The notes below the pieces were generated by a model that ran no database searches, was not told where the DNA came from, and saw only the letters and a list, made by a program, of their open reading frames with translations. Made by a program: the position numbers and the translations under genes. A stretch of DNA of 64,000 nt from Aedes albopictus (taxonomy: Eukaryota; Arthropoda; Insecta; Diptera; Culicidae), in the NCBI RefSeq assembly GCF_035046485.1, contig NC_085138.1, positions 41,203,464 to 41,267,463 on the forward strand, written 5' to 3'. Shown here piece after piece: positions 52,849 to 63,574 of the stretch (the first letter of the stretch is position 1; each line of letters begins with the position of its first letter).

Positions 52849-53464
52849 TACATAACAATTTTCGGTAAAACTTTTTTATCGTAGTGATAGTATATCTAGT
52901 ACTATTTTATAAAAATGTGATACATCACACTTACATATACACTGAAACAAAAACGAGGGTAAAAACCCTTCAAATGTCATTTTTTGCCTAGACATTCGTT
53001 TAGCCGAATTGTACAATTTTTAGAATTCCATAATAAAAAACTATCAAATTTCGAAAAATATCTAACAAAACCATTTTGTATGGTGATCTGCATTATAGAT
53101 CGACTTGTAAATCATGAATAAGATCGTTTTTGGAAGTGTTGCCATATTAATTTTGCATGCATCTCATATAAATATGTCATAATATTGTAAATGCTTCCGA
53201 ATTGAGATTTGTTGTAGTTATTTTTATCGGAAGTGTTTCAAAAGAATCTAATTAAAGTTTCATGACCAAAACAGGTTGAAAATTTACGAAAAACAATGTT
53301 TTTAACAGAAAAAAATAACGCAAACCATCAAAAAATCACGTATTTAAGTATTGTTTTGATGATATATGATGGTTTTACTTGCACAAACCACAGCGTGTAC
53401 TGCTATTACGTCTTCTAATAGCTCCCAATATCTTCTAGACTGTATTCTGGCTAAAATAACATAC

Positions 53465-53687
53465 TGTGGCGTACCCGACACAACACAAACTTAAATTATA
53501 ATTGTACAACACAACACTATGAACACTTGTTACGTAACCACAACACACATGCATATATCACCTGAATTCATATGAAAATGTAAATATAGTTTTAGTTATT
53601 GATAGACCACCAAACCTGATAGTCTAGCTATCGTCCGAAAGAACGTCTCCAATCCGTTCCGAAATTGTAGGTACCATTGACCCTACA
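53465..53687 (+). repeat. 5' LTR of the gypsy element
   Basis: TGTGGCGTACCC to GACCCTACA. No differences seen from the 3' LTR. Confidence 0.93.
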
Positions 53688-53689
53688 AC

Positions 53690-53704
53690 TGGTGACCCCG
53701 ACGT
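53690..53704 (+). promoter_or_regulatory. Primer-binding site (tRNA-Trp)
   Basis: TGGTGACCCCGACGT, two bases after the 5' LTR, is complementary to the CCA end of animal tRNA-Trp. Confidence 0.8.
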
Positions 53705-53815
53705 CGCGAAATCATTCGAACCGCGATTTGTCTAAAAGTTATCGAACCGCGATCGTAAAAAAACTCTTTTCGATACCGTGAAATCGCGAAATCACAGTGC
53801 CGATATCACTCGCGT

Positions 53816-54715
53816 GTGAAAATCGCAATCGCGACCGAAGAACTTTCTGGAGTCGCGAGCAAAACCAAGAAAGAAGATGACGTCGACTCCAAAGAACAGC
53901 CGGTCATTGCCAAAATCAGTTTCCCGGACTTCGACCCGGACGACATTGAGACCTGGTTCATGTGTCTCGAGGCGGCATTCAGTGTTAATTCCATACGGAA
54001 CGATAAGTTCAAGTTTAATGCCGTAATCGTTGCCCTCGGTTCGCGCGCGAAATTTGTGCACACAGTGATCACTAGCTGCAACGCGTCGAACACCAACGAC
54101 AAGTACGATCGTCTCAAAGCAGCAGTGATGGCGCATTTCCAGCCGTCAGAAACGCAGCGATTGACCAGCCTGCTCTCCGGTATGTCCTTAGGGGACCAAA
54201 AACCAAGCGTTCTCCTTTCCGAGATGCGCCGTTTGGGCGGAGTAGGTTGCACCGACAGCGTATTGTCTAACCTCTGGTTGCGAGCCCTACCCAACACCAC
54301 TCGTTCTATCATCGCCGCCATGCCGACTGCGACGCTCGACGAGCAAGCGAAGGTGGCGGATAAAATTTTGGAAGCACCCCGTGAGCAGATCGCAGCCGTT
54401 CAGAAGCCCGAATCCTCATCGACATCGTCCCTCGAACAACGCATCGAAGCACTATCAAGACGCCTGGATGAAGCCTTGTCAAGTAACTTCCGTGGACGCG
54501 ACCGACAACGTAGCCGTCCGCGCCATCGTTCGTCCGGTCGGCGAGAAGAGACCCCAGCGAGAAGCAAATCAAGCCGTCGTTGGATCTGTTGGTTTCACTA
54601 CCGACACGGTGCCCAAGCTCGGAAGTGCGAGAAGAACAGAAGCGATAACCCCAACGTCAAGTGCATTTTTTTCGACGGGAATATCGAGGTGTACTCTCGC
54701 CCGAGAGAGAATTAG
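53816..54715 (+). CDS. gag: Gag-like structural protein of the gypsy element
   Basis: About 299 residues. A capsid-type region ([19 protein letters not shown], residues about 38-56) is followed by an alpha-helical middle, a Gln/Arg-rich segment ([15 protein letters not shown]) and a finger [14 protein letters not shown] (54587-54628). The expected fourth zinc ligand is not at the usual short distance. The codon at 53816 is GTG and the frame has no ATG back to the TAA near 53730; the first ATG (about 53960) lies inside the capsid region. So the start is either non-AUG or lost. It overlaps pol by about 55 bases. Confidence 0.8.
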   Translation: MKIAIATEELSGVASKTKKEDDVDSKEQPVIAKISFPDFDPDDIETWFMCLEAAFSVNSIRNDKFKFNAVIVALGSRAKFVHTVITSCNASNTNDKYDRLKAAVMAHFQPSETQRLTSLLSGMSLGDQKPSVLLSEMRRLGGVGCTDSVLSNLWLRALPNTTRSIIAAMPTATLDEQAKVADKILEAPREQIAAVQKPESSSTSSLEQRIEALSRRLDEALSSNFRGRDRQRSRPRHRSSGRREETPARSKSSRRWICWFHYRHGAQARKCEKNRSDNPNVKCIFFDGNIEVYSRPREN

Positions 54716-57700
54716 CTCCAAGTACCACCGTCGTCGACCCCGCAACACCTAGCGAACCTACCCCGACCCAAAACACCAGCAGCTTGAACCAAACCGCGGA
54801 CGTCCAGCGAATCCACATCCACGACCTCAAAACTTCGAACCGGTACCTCATCGACACCGGCGCTGACATCTCTGTCGTACCATCCACACCAAAGGAACGC
54901 CTTAAGCCAACGATTTCCGAGCAACTTTTCGCCGCAAACGGTACTCCAATTCAGACCTACGGTACCAAACGCATCACCGTCGATCTGGGTTTGCGAAGAA
55001 CATTCCTGTGGGTATTTGTCATCGCCGATGTGAAATCCCCAATCATCGGTGCTGACTTTCTCAAGCATTTCGATCTTCTCGTGGATCTGAGGAGAAACAA
55101 GTTGATCGATAATACCACCCGGCTGGAGATCGAAAACATCCGAGCAGCGACCGAGCCAGCCATCACCACATACGATGCGAATTCCCCGTTCGCCGAAATC
55201 CTCGCCGAGTATCGAGACATAACCGTCCTCGATATGAAACACAAACCGACCAAAGCTAACACCGTCCACCAGATCATCACCACCGGCCCGCCCGTGTTCT
55301 GCCGTCCCCGCCGGTTACCTGTCGACAAGCTGAAAGAAGCGAAAGCTGAGTTTCAGTTCCTAATGGAGCAAGGAATTTGTCAGCCGTCGAAAAGCAGCTG
55401 GGCCAGCCCGCTGCATCTCGTCAAGAAATCGAACGGCAAGTGGCGACCCTGTGGCGACTACCGGAACCTGAATTCCATCACCGTTCCCGACCGGTACCCC
55501 GTGCCTCATATACAGGATTTCTCCAGCATCATGCACGGTAAGAAAATTTTCACCTGTATTGATTTGCAGCGTGCGTACCACCAAATCCCAGTGGCCCCAG
55601 AAGATGTCCCCAAGACGGCCATCACAACCCCTTTCGGACTCTTCGAGTTCAAGTATATGACCTTTGTGCTGCGGAATGCAGGTCAAACACTGCAAAGGCA
55701 CCTGCACGCCATATTGGGCGACCTCGATTTCGTCTATCCCTACATCGACGATCTCTGCATTGCATCAGACAACGTAGAGCAGCACAAAGAGCACCTCCGC
55801 ATCGTTTTCGAACGGTTGAGGCAAAACGGCCTCGTCATCAACGCCGCAAAATGCCAGATCGGCCAGGAATCAGTCGATTTCCTGGGCCACGAAGTTACTC
55901 CCGACGGAATCAAGCCCAAGCGCAGCAAGGTCCAAGCAATTCTGGATGTCCTGAGGCCATCAAACGCCAAGCAGCTGAAGAGGTTCCTCGGCACGATAAA
56001 TTTCTACCGACGCTTCATCCCACGAGCAGCAGCAAACCAACAGATTCTGCAGGCGATGATCGGTGGAAATGTCCGCAACGACAGCACAGCACTCGAATGG
56101 AGCGAAGCCACGAATGAAGCATTCGAACGATGCAAGCAGGATTTGGCGAACGCTACTCTGCTTGCTCATCCGTCCCCCGAAGCGAAGCTCGCCCTAGACG
56201 TCGACGCTTCTAACACTTGCATCGGAGCCGTCCTACACCAGATCACGAACAAAGGCCCTCAACCACTTGCTTTCTTTTCCAGAAAATTGAGCGAGAGCCA
56301 ACAAAAGGCTAGCACGTACGATAGGGAGCTAATCGCTATGTACGAGGCAGTCAAGCACTTTCGTGATATTCTGCAGGCTCGAGATTTCTGTATCTACACA
56401 GATCACAAGCCCCTCACCACCGCTTTCCAGCAACGACCCGACAAAGCAACTCCAACACAACAGCGCAGACTCAGCTACATCAGTGAGTACTGCACCGACA
56501 TTCGGCATGTATCGGGCGAAGCGAATAAAGTCGCCGACATGCTGAGTCGCATCAACACCATTACCACCACCGAGGCAATCGACTACGATCAAATGGCTGA
56601 GTTGCAGAAGACCGACACCGAGCTGCAGAAATTTTTGGAGAGCCCACCAACCAACACAACCGTCAAGCTCAAGCGACTGAAATCACCACTAGCCTCCACA
56701 CCGATATACTGCGACATCTCGACAGAAGCCATCCGTTCGTTCGTTCCACACGAATTTCGGCGGAGAATCATGGAGAAGCTGCATAGTGTATCCCATCCCG
56801 GAGTTCGTGCCACTACTCGTCTCGTCTCTGAGAGATTCATCTGGCCTTCTCTTCGTCGCGACTGCAAACAGTTCGTTACCCACTGTATCCCGTGCCAGAA
56901 ATCCAAAGTACAGCGACACAACAAGACTCCGATCGCCAGGATCTCAACCCCGAACGAACGATTTGCGCACATCCACATGGATCTCATCGGCCCACTTCCA
57001 CCGTCCGAAGGTAATATGTATTGTCTCACCATCATTGACAAATTCACCCGATGGCCTGAGATTTTCCCACTACCTAACATGACAGCGCTCACCGTCGCAC
57101 GTGCCTTCGTCAGCGGCTGGATCTCCCGATTCGGTGTTCCAACAAACGTAACTACGGACTGTGGGAGACAATTTGAATCCGAGTTGTTCCGCACACTGAC
57201 ACGGATGCTCGGAATCACACACCTGCGCACCACTCCATATCATCCGCAGGCTAATGGGCAGATCGAGCGCACACATCGTCAACTCAAAGCAGCTATAATG
57301 TGCCATCAGAACTCTCGTTGGACCGAAGTTCTACCCATCGTGCTCCTCGGAATCCGATCATCGCTGAAGGAAGACCTGCAAGCAACGGCTGCCGAGCTTA
57401 CCTACGGCACTTCACTTCGACTGCCTGGTGAGTTTTTCGTCTCTGGTGAGAGCAACAAGCCGACACCAGAATTCGTCGCCGATCTGAAGACCACGATGTC
57501 GATGCTGAGACCCGAACCTACGAGCAACCACTCAAGAGAATCTGCCTTCGTCCAAAAGCAGCTATCTACCTGCAGCCACGTTTTCGTGAAGGTAGGAGCA
57601 ATTAAACCTCCGCTCACTCAGCCGTACGATGGGCCATATCGTGTGGTTCGTCGGAAGAAAAAGCTTTTCATCGTGGACGTGAACGGCAAACACATTGCCG

Positions 57701-57837
57701 TTTCAATCGATCGTTTGAAGGCAGCGTTCATGCAGGTAGACGATCAATGCCCCGATGCTGCAGCAGCAGCGCCAGAACAGACTACTTACCAAACACGCTC
57801 TGGACGTCGCGTGAAGATCCCTCGTCAATACTGGTAA
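54649..57837 (+). CDS. pol: Pol polyprotein (protease, reverse transcriptase, RNase H, integrase)
   Basis: Open to TAA at 57835-57837. Residues counted from 54661: protease DTGADISVV (65-73); reverse transcriptase with [11 protein letters not shown] (Asp 301) and YIDD (361-364); RNase H with DVDAS (Asp 515), Glu 556 in DRELIAM and Asp 581 in YTDHKPL; integrase zinc site His 708, His 712, Cys 742, Cys 745; integrase core Asp 774 (HMDLIGPL), Asp 833 (TTDCGRQF) and Glu 869 (GQIERTHR), spaced D-x35-E. All catalytic residues are present. No in-frame ATG is needed if it is made by frameshift from gag. Ends with a short tail containing [14 protein letters not shown]. Probably able to act, although this cannot be shown from sequence. 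Confidence 0.92.
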   Translation, partial: PQRQVHFFRREYRGVLSPERELAPSTTVVDPATPSEPTPTQNTSSLNQTADVQRIHIHDLKTSNRYLIDTGADISVVPSTPKERLKPTISEQLFAANGTPIQTYGTKRITVDLGLRRTFLWVFVIADVKSPIIGADFLKHFDLLVDLRRNKLIDNTTRLEIENIRAATEPAITTYDANSPFAEILAEYRDITVLDMKHKPTKANTVHQIITTGPPVFCRPRRLPVDKLKEAKAEFQFLMEQGICQPSKSSWASPLHLVKKSNGKWRPCGDYRNLNSITVPDRYPVPHIQDFSSIMHGKKIFTCIDLQRAYHQIPVAPEDVPKTAITTPFGLFEFKYMTFVLRNAGQTLQRHLHAILGDLDFVYPYIDDLCIASDNVEQHKEHLRIVFERLRQNGLVINAAKCQIGQESVDFLGHEVTPDGIKPKRSKVQAILDVLRPSNAKQLKRFLGTINFYRRFIPRAAANQQILQAMIGGNVRNDSTALEWSEATNEAFERCKQDLANATLLAHPSPEAKLALDVDASNTCIGAVLHQITNKGPQPLAFFSRKLSESQQKASTYDRELIAMYEAVKHFRDILQARDFCIYTDHKPLTTAFQQRPDKATPTQQRRLSYISEYCTDIRHVSGEANKVADMLSRINTITTTEAIDYDQMAELQKTDTELQKFLESPPTNTTVKLKRLKSPLASTPIYCDISTEAIRSFVPHEFRRRIMEKLHSVSHPGVRATTRLVSERFIWPSLRRDCKQFVTHCIPCQKSKVQRHNKTPIARISTPNERFAHIHMDLIGPLPPSEGNMYCLTIIDKFTRWPEIFPLPNMTALTVARAFVSGWISRFGVPTNVTTDCGRQFESELFRTLTRMLGITHLRTTPYHPQANGQIERTHRQLKAAIMCHQNSRWTEVLPIVLLGIRSSLKEDLQATAAELTYGTSLRLPGEFFVSGESNKPTPEFVADLKTTMSMLRPEPTSNHSRESAFVQKQLSTCSHVFVKVGAIKPPLTQPYDGPYRVVRRKKKLFIVDVNGKHIAVSIDRLKAAFMQVDDQCPDAAAAAPEQTTYQTRSGRRVKIPRQYW
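54667..54673 (+). promoter_or_regulatory. Candidate -1 ribosomal frameshift site
   Basis: T-TTT-TTC in the gag frame, within a run of seven T, just after the point where the pol frame opens (TAA at 54646). The pol frame is -1 relative to gag, so slippage here would give Gag-Pol. I have not identified a downstream stimulatory structure. Confidence 0.6.
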
Positions 57838-57854
57838 AACTATGGGGGGAGTAG

Positions 57855-58077
57855 TGTGGCGTACCCGACACAACACAAACTTAAATTATAATTGTACAAC
57901 ACAACACTATGAACACTTGTTACGTAACCACAACACACATGCATATATCACCTGAATTCATATGAAAATGTAAATATAGTTTTAGTTATTGATAGACCAC
58001 CAAACCTGATAGTCTAGCTATCGTCCGAAAGAACGTCTCCAATCCGTTCCGAAATTGTAGGTACCATTGACCCTACA
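57855..58077 (+). repeat. 3' LTR of the gypsy element
   Basis: Same 223 bases as the 5' LTR. GGGGGGAG at 57844-57851, just upstream, is the likely polypurine tract. Confidence 0.93.
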
Positions 58078-58904
58078 ATACATTGGACGGCTCATATTTC
58101 GAGAAATGGCACCGAAAGTATTCAAATTTCAAGCATGAACTACTTGTTTCATAATTTAGACATTCTTTTCAAATAAATTATGTTAAAAATGAATGTGGTT
58201 CACAACTAAGACTCATTTATAATATATTTCTTCAAATTGAATGAAATAAGCCAATTGTTTGACCCTATCTTGCATTTTTGTATGAGCATCTGCTTTTGAA
58301 TAAACAGGGTACAAAAAATCTGACACTACTTGCAGTTCTTTCACTTTGCAGTCTTCTAACTCATTTAGTAATGCTAGTATCAAATAGGTATACTCCACAG
58401 GCATTAGGGCACGTCTTTATTTCAACGCAGAACTATTTATTTCAGCTTTTATCAATCCCATTTTGAAGTTTAACCAACCAAAATCAATATACTCTATTTT
58501 TTTCATGACATTTTATGCAATAATTTGAACATTTCTAACAATAATTCTGTACCATATTCTCGAAATTGCTAATCTAGCTTACGTTTGAGTGTTTACAGAA
58601 ATCATTTTTCTTAAATAAATTTGTTTATCGTCGCTTCTCCTTATCGGGACATTCTTCTACAATATTTCTCTGAATTTCACGTCATAAACTAAATGCCTTG
58701 GAGTATATCTTCGAAATATACTCAAGAAATTGCAAAAAAAAAATATTGAAAACCAATTTTTCATTTACCTCGGCTAAACGAATGTCTAGGCAAAAAATGT
58801 CATTTGAAGGGTTTTTACCCTCGGTTTTGTTTCAGTGTATATGTAAGTTTAATGTATCACATTTTTATAAAACAGTACTAGATATACTATCACTACGATA
58901 AAAA

Positions 58905-59334
58905 TGTTTTATCATAAAACCTTTTGCATGAGTTTCCTGACACTGATTTTTTGGTCTCGGCTAAACAAATGTCTAACACTGTAGTTTTCCCATTTTGAAA
59001 ATCTGAAAACTGAGAAAAGCGCGGTTGAAGTTACAAAACATTTTTGCTTTCTTTTGACGAAGTGGTGCAACGTATCTAATTTGAGTTTTCATAGTGTTAT
59101 GAGAAATCACTTATATTTTCATGCTTGAAATATTTTGAATCAAAAATGTATACACAAACGTATATCTTACTAACAATATTTAGTGGAACTGTCTCGCAAA
59201 AAAATACTTGATGTGGTCTTGTTTGCGTGTTTTGTTCTATATTTTTTTAAATATAAACGGAGCTCAAACACAACATAAGAGTGGCTTCACACTTTAACAC
59301 ATTCTTTATGATCGGATAAGTAGAAACCAGGTGA
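58905..59334. other. No gene seen
   Basis: AT-rich. TCGGCTAAACAAATGTCTA near 58957 repeats the inner arm word of the foldback element. Confidence 0.4.
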
Positions 59335-60144
59335 ATGAAGGAATTGGCGAATGAGTAAGAAGGTTAGTGAATTGGTAAGTGGATGAGTGTGAGCTGCTCC
59401 AAGATTGAGTGAGTTAGTGAGTCAATTGCTGACTCAGAAAGTTATAGAGCTTTGGGTAGAGAGCTGTTCCATGAACTTGAGTATGTTAGTAAAATAATAT
59501 GTGAATGTGTGAGTAAGTATGTACGAATGAGTGAGTCAGTGAGTTGAATGATTAGGTGATAGTACATAGTTAGATACCAGTTATCTGAAAACGGATGTGT
59601 TGTTTTAATCTTCTTCAACTATTATAGCCAAAAACGAATTTAACAATGAAACTAGATAGAATAGCCTATGTTTAAAAGAAGGAATAAAAATATGATTTGA
59701 ATATCAGTATCATATCATATCAGTGAATCATACACATGGAAAATAGTCATTGGTAAAGGAAGCTCTAATTTAATGATAGTGGAAGTGCACATAGAACATT
59801 AAGTTGAGAAGCAAACTTTATCCCAGTGGGGACGTAGCGGCTAAAAAAAACCCAGTGGCCATTCGGCCTTAACTAATGACCTTCAGCCAAATGGTCTGAC
59901 GCCATAGTATTCATCTCCTACTATTACCTGGCCATTCAACATCAGGACGTTAGGCAAGAAGATCGTCGTTGTGATTGTGTTGCTCAACAATGGCTGTCTG
60001 TTAATTTTCCCTCTGTATCTGTTCAATTTCTCTTATAGCTCGCTTGCTTAGCTATCCACCGTATTCTTTCATTACTTTCCTTATACCCTCTTACTGCGAC
60101 TTTCGAGTAGTATTCGTATCACCGAAAAAAGCCAATTGAAGTTA

Positions 60145-61023
60145 CACTGTTGAAAATGCTTTGACATCCATGTGCACAACAGAACATGTGCTCGATGAAC
60201 AAATTGAGATTTGAAATTATGAAAAGAAATCCACGTACTCCGGTGAGACTCGAACTCACGACTCCCAATTCGCTAGACGGGCGCTTCTATTCCTTCAAGC
60301 TACGGAGTCACTCGACTATCTCCGTCGCCAGCAGGCCTAGAACTGAACTCGATTCCACAATCGCACATGGTTATCTTCTTTTCACAATCCAAACCCCCTT
60401 CGGATGGGATTAGATGAACATCTAACACATTGTCTGTTGTGCACATGTATGTCAAAGCGGGAGAGGAAGTTATTTTTAATTGTCGAGAGCTTCGGGCACT
60501 GCCTTCCAATCACTTATTGGTATGACAATTAGTGTGCAGTCGGACTCTCGACGGCCGAGGACCGACCCGTCGAGAGTCCGACTGCACACTAATTGCCATA
60601 CCAATAAGTGATTGGAAGGCAGTGCCCGAAGCTCTCGACAATTAAAAATAACTTCCTCTCCCGCTTTGACATACATGTGCACAACAGACAATGTGTTAGA
60701 TATTCATCTAATCCCATCCGAAGGGGGTTTGGATTGTGAAAAGAAGATAACCATGTGCGATTGTGGAATCGAGTTCAGTTCTAGGCCTGCTGGCGACGGA
60801 GATAGTCGAGTGACTCCGTAGCTTGAAGGAATAGAAGCGCCCGTCTAGCGAATTGGGAGTCGTGAGTTCGAGTCTCACCGGAGTACGTGGATTTCTTTTC
60901 ATAATTTCAAATCTCAATTTGTTCATCGAGCACATGTTCTGTTGTGCACATGGATGTCAAAGCATTTTCAACAGTGTAATTTCCCACATGGCTTGGTCAG
61001 CCAAAGCAAAATCAAGAAATTGA
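60145..61023. mobile_element. Palindromic dimer of the tRNA-like element, about 410-bp arms
   Basis: Arms 60145-60555 and 60566-60978 are reverse complements with only a couple of differences that I see. The centre is near 60556 (GCCGAGGACCGAC). Each arm holds the tRNA-like core of 17238-17772. The right arm continues with a segment (to 61023) that in the 17-kb copy lies before the right terminal repeat. The 12-bp duplication CAATTGAAGTTA flanks the whole (60133-60144, 61024-61035), so it inserted as one piece. Confidence 0.8.
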
Positions 61024-61244
61024 CAATTGAAGTTAATTATGATTGATGAGGAAAACAATGAGTGAGCACTCACTAATGAAATGAGAATGAGTTAATTATT
61101 TCATGAGTGAGTAAGCGAGTAAGGTGGTAAATGAGTGAATTGTTGACTTAGTGAGTGAGTGAGTAGAAGAAAATGAGTGAGCTCGTAAATTAGTGAATAA
61201 GTTAGTTAATGGGTGAGTTTGTAAGATAGTGAGTTTAAGAGTTA

Positions 61245-61796
61245 CTTACCTTACCGATCAGGCTAAGGCCGGGGTGGCCTCTGCTGTACATAGTAGCCGC
61301 CTCCATTCCACTCGGTCCATGGCTGTTTGTCTCCAGTTCCGCACTCTGCGTAGGGTCCGCAGATCGTCCTCCACTTGGTCGACCCATCTAGCTCGCTGCG
61401 CTTTACGTCTTCTTGTACCGGTCGGATGACTCTCAGAAACCATTTTAGTCGGGTTGTTATCCGACATCCTGATGACGTGACCCGCCCACCGTAGCCTCCC
61501 GGTTTTCGCGGTATGGACGATGGTTGATTCTCTCAGCAGCTGATGCAGCTCGTGGTTCATTCGCCTTCTCCAAGTCCCGTCTTCCATCTGCACTCCGCCG
61601 TAGATGGTACGCAACACCTTCCGTTCGAAAACTCCAAGGGCGCGTAGGTCCTCTGCACGTAGGGTCCATGTTTCGTGCCCATAGAGGACGACCGGTCTAA
61701 TCAGCGTTTGGTAGATGGTTAACTTCGTGTTACGGCGAACTTTATTCGATCGTAGAGTTCTGCAGAGTTCAAAGTAAGAACGATTCCCTGTCACAA
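61245..61796 (-). mobile_element. 5'-truncated RTE LINE tail
   Basis: Minus strand: YQTLIRPVVLYGHETWTLRA, LGVFERKVLRTIYGGVQ, WRRRMNHELHQLL, LRWAGHVIRMSDNNPTKM and RRKAQRARWVDQVEDDLRTL, the RTE C-terminal tail. A 15-bp duplication with one mismatch (TGAGTTTAAGAGTTA / TGAGTTTGAGAGTTA) at 61230-61244 and 61797-61811 shows it inserted into the minisatellite. A different RTE family from that at 9.4 kb. Confidence 0.85.
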
Positions 61797-62110
61797 TGAG
61801 TTTGAGAGTTAGTGGGAAGAAAATTAGTTGGTTGGTGGGCTGTTGAATTAAAATGCATGTGAGTGATTTAGTAAGTGAAGTAGTGAATTATTTAGTATAT
61901 GACTAAGTGAGCTAGTAAGTTGGTGAATTAGTGAATGAGTGAACTTGTTAGTGAGTGAATGTGTGAGTAAATGTGAAAGTAATGGGCAAGTGAGTCTGTT
62001 AATGAGTGAGCCTGTTAGTGAATAAATGAGTGAATTAGTGAGAATTTTGGTGAGTGAATGAATGAGTTAACGAGTAAGTGCGAAATATAGTGAGTTTAAA
62101 GAGTAATGTA

Positions 62111-62960
62111 AGGACTGTATCGTTTATTATGAGTACACCTGAAAATTGCTGTATATAAAAATGTTTTATTTATTTTGTAAATTAAATTCAATTACATTGT
62201 TCATTGACCATCAGAAAAGCCCATGAGATGATTGTATATTTAATTTTTCGTGGATCTTGCCACCTCTCGCACTTTCTTCTTGGCGTGCTTCATAAGGTTT
62301 TGGACAACCGTTCCGACGATGGTTTTGCTTGGGTTGACCCAGTTTTTCTTGAATTTGGTGACGTCCTCTGCTCCTCTGTCATATTTCTGTAGTTTCCCTT
62401 TCAGTAAAGTTAACTATTTTTCAATGGGCCTTATTTGCGGGCAATTTAGAGGATTCATTGCCTTCTCCACAAATTGAGCATTGTTTTCTTCATACCAGTC
62501 AAAGGTATCACGCGCATAGTTGCAGGATGCCAAATCCGGCCAAAATAATGTAGGACCTTTGTGCTTTATATGAGTGGCAAAATAAGTTTCTGGAGACATT
62601 CCTTCCGGTATATTTCGACGTTCATACTTGGGACTGTGAAGAAAGGTCATGATTTCATACTACAATGACAAATTGCTTGAAAAACCAACACATTTTCCCA
62701 ATTTTTTCGCATAAAATCGATTTCTCCTAATTTGGAACATCCGTGCCACGCTTTACAGTCAAAAACTGTGCCCCTGAAAGTGCCTTGTAGTCCAATTTGA
62801 CATGCGTTTCATCATCTATGATTATAGTTTTTGCTCAAAACATCGTCGTACAGTTTCCAAGCCCGAGTTTTTACATAATCCGCCAGAATTTGGACATTAC
62901 TGTTTTGGGTAGGTCTTCAGGGAATTACATTCCTTGGCGTGCTGAACCAAAAAGATGTAC
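62111..62960 (-). mobile_element. Second DD37E mariner-like relic, one end lost
   Basis: Left end AGGACTGTATCGTTTATTAT after TA (62109-62110), related to the end at 543. The other end is not found. Transposase relic on the minus strand. Confidence 0.7.
62414..62890 (-). pseudogene. DD37E transposase fragment
   Basis: On the minus strand the first catalytic block DDETHVKLDYK is readable near 62790-62820, then, after stops and a shift, LFWPDLASCNYARDTFD and QIRPIEK at 62414-62560. I count 37 residues between the second Asp and the Glu. Non-functional. Confidence 0.75.
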
Positions 62961-63403
62961 TTTATTTCCCTTTCCCCCCCCCCCATGGTACTGTCATCAA
63001 ATTGATAACTGCTACATCACTCCCTTTCTTCACTTATATTGTCCATCGTTCTTATAAAACTAAAACACTTAAAACTAAAACTTAACACTTGAGCACAGCT
63101 CTCACTTTCACTCTCTAGACTTCCCCATCTAGACTTCCCTATAGACTTTCATCTATAAACTAACTCCTATCAACTGACTTCTATAAACTCAACTATTAAC
63201 TGCCCAAGTAACAATCAGCATGCTTTGAAGGTTTATTTATGTTTTTATACGAGCATGTCAAAAAGCTAGTTGTTCTTAATTAGTTTTATGTGGTAGTTTT
63301 TTACTTGGAACCTTTGGCGTTCCATAAAACTATCTTATAACTTCTGCTATAAACATCTTCAGTTAAAGACTTGCAAGTAGACATAAATTGGTTTTATCAC
63401 TTA
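62961..63403. other. No gene; C run at 62976-62985
   Basis: CCCAAGTAACAATCAG at 63204 matches the left end of the CCCAAGTAACA family, but no partner end is seen before the window stops. Confidence 0.4.
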
Positions 63404-63571
63404 GGGGCTGTCCATAAACCACGTGGTTATTTTTTTGGGACTTTTCAACCCCTCCCCCCCCCCCCCCCCGCGTGGTCATTAGTCCATACATTTTTTTTTA
63501 TTTGTCCATACAAAATGGTCATTGGCCGAACCCCCCCCCCCCTCATGACCACGTGGTTTATGGACAGCCCC
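63404..63571. mobile_element. GGGGCTGTCC MITE, copy 3 (168 bp)
   Basis: GGGGCTGTCCATAAACCACG to its complement, target TTA duplicated (63401-63403, 63572-63574), C runs of 15 and 13 in the loop. Overlapping frames (63371-63654) are chance. Confidence 0.85.
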
Positions 63572-63574
63572 TTA

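Larger units (their letters stand above)
53465..58077 (+). mobile_element. Ty3/gypsy LTR retrotransposon, CsRn1-like clade, complete
   Basis: Two 223-bp LTRs that I read as identical, a 4-bp duplication ATAC (53461-53464, 58078-58081), a primer-binding site complementary to the 3' end of tRNA-Trp, gag and pol in overlapping frames, and a polypurine tract. A tRNA-Trp primer, a C-x2-H-x9-C Gag finger and this protease style fit the CsRn1 clade. No env gene. Intact pol and matching LTRs point to a recent insertion. Confidence 0.92.
52872..58904. mobile_element. Foldback element with about 135-bp inverted ends, split by the gypsy element
   Basis: Left arm 52872-53007 (TATCGTAGTGATAGTATATC, GAGGGTAAAAACCCTTCAAA, CTAGACATTCGTTTAGCCG) pairs with the right arm 58770-58904. 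Without the 4.6-kb gypsy insertion it would be about 1.4 kb. No transposase. Confidence 0.7.
59335..62105. repeat. GTGAGT/GAATGAGT minisatellite, interrupted twice
   Basis: Degenerate units of about 8 bases (GTGAGTTA, GAATGAGT) at 59335-59570, 61040-61244 and 61797-62105. The palindromic element and an RTE tail sit within it. 59600-60130 has no recognised feature. Confidence 0.75.

Noticed and set aside
54712..55328. Antisense frames in pol
   Set aside because: Codon-complement shadows of an intact gene.
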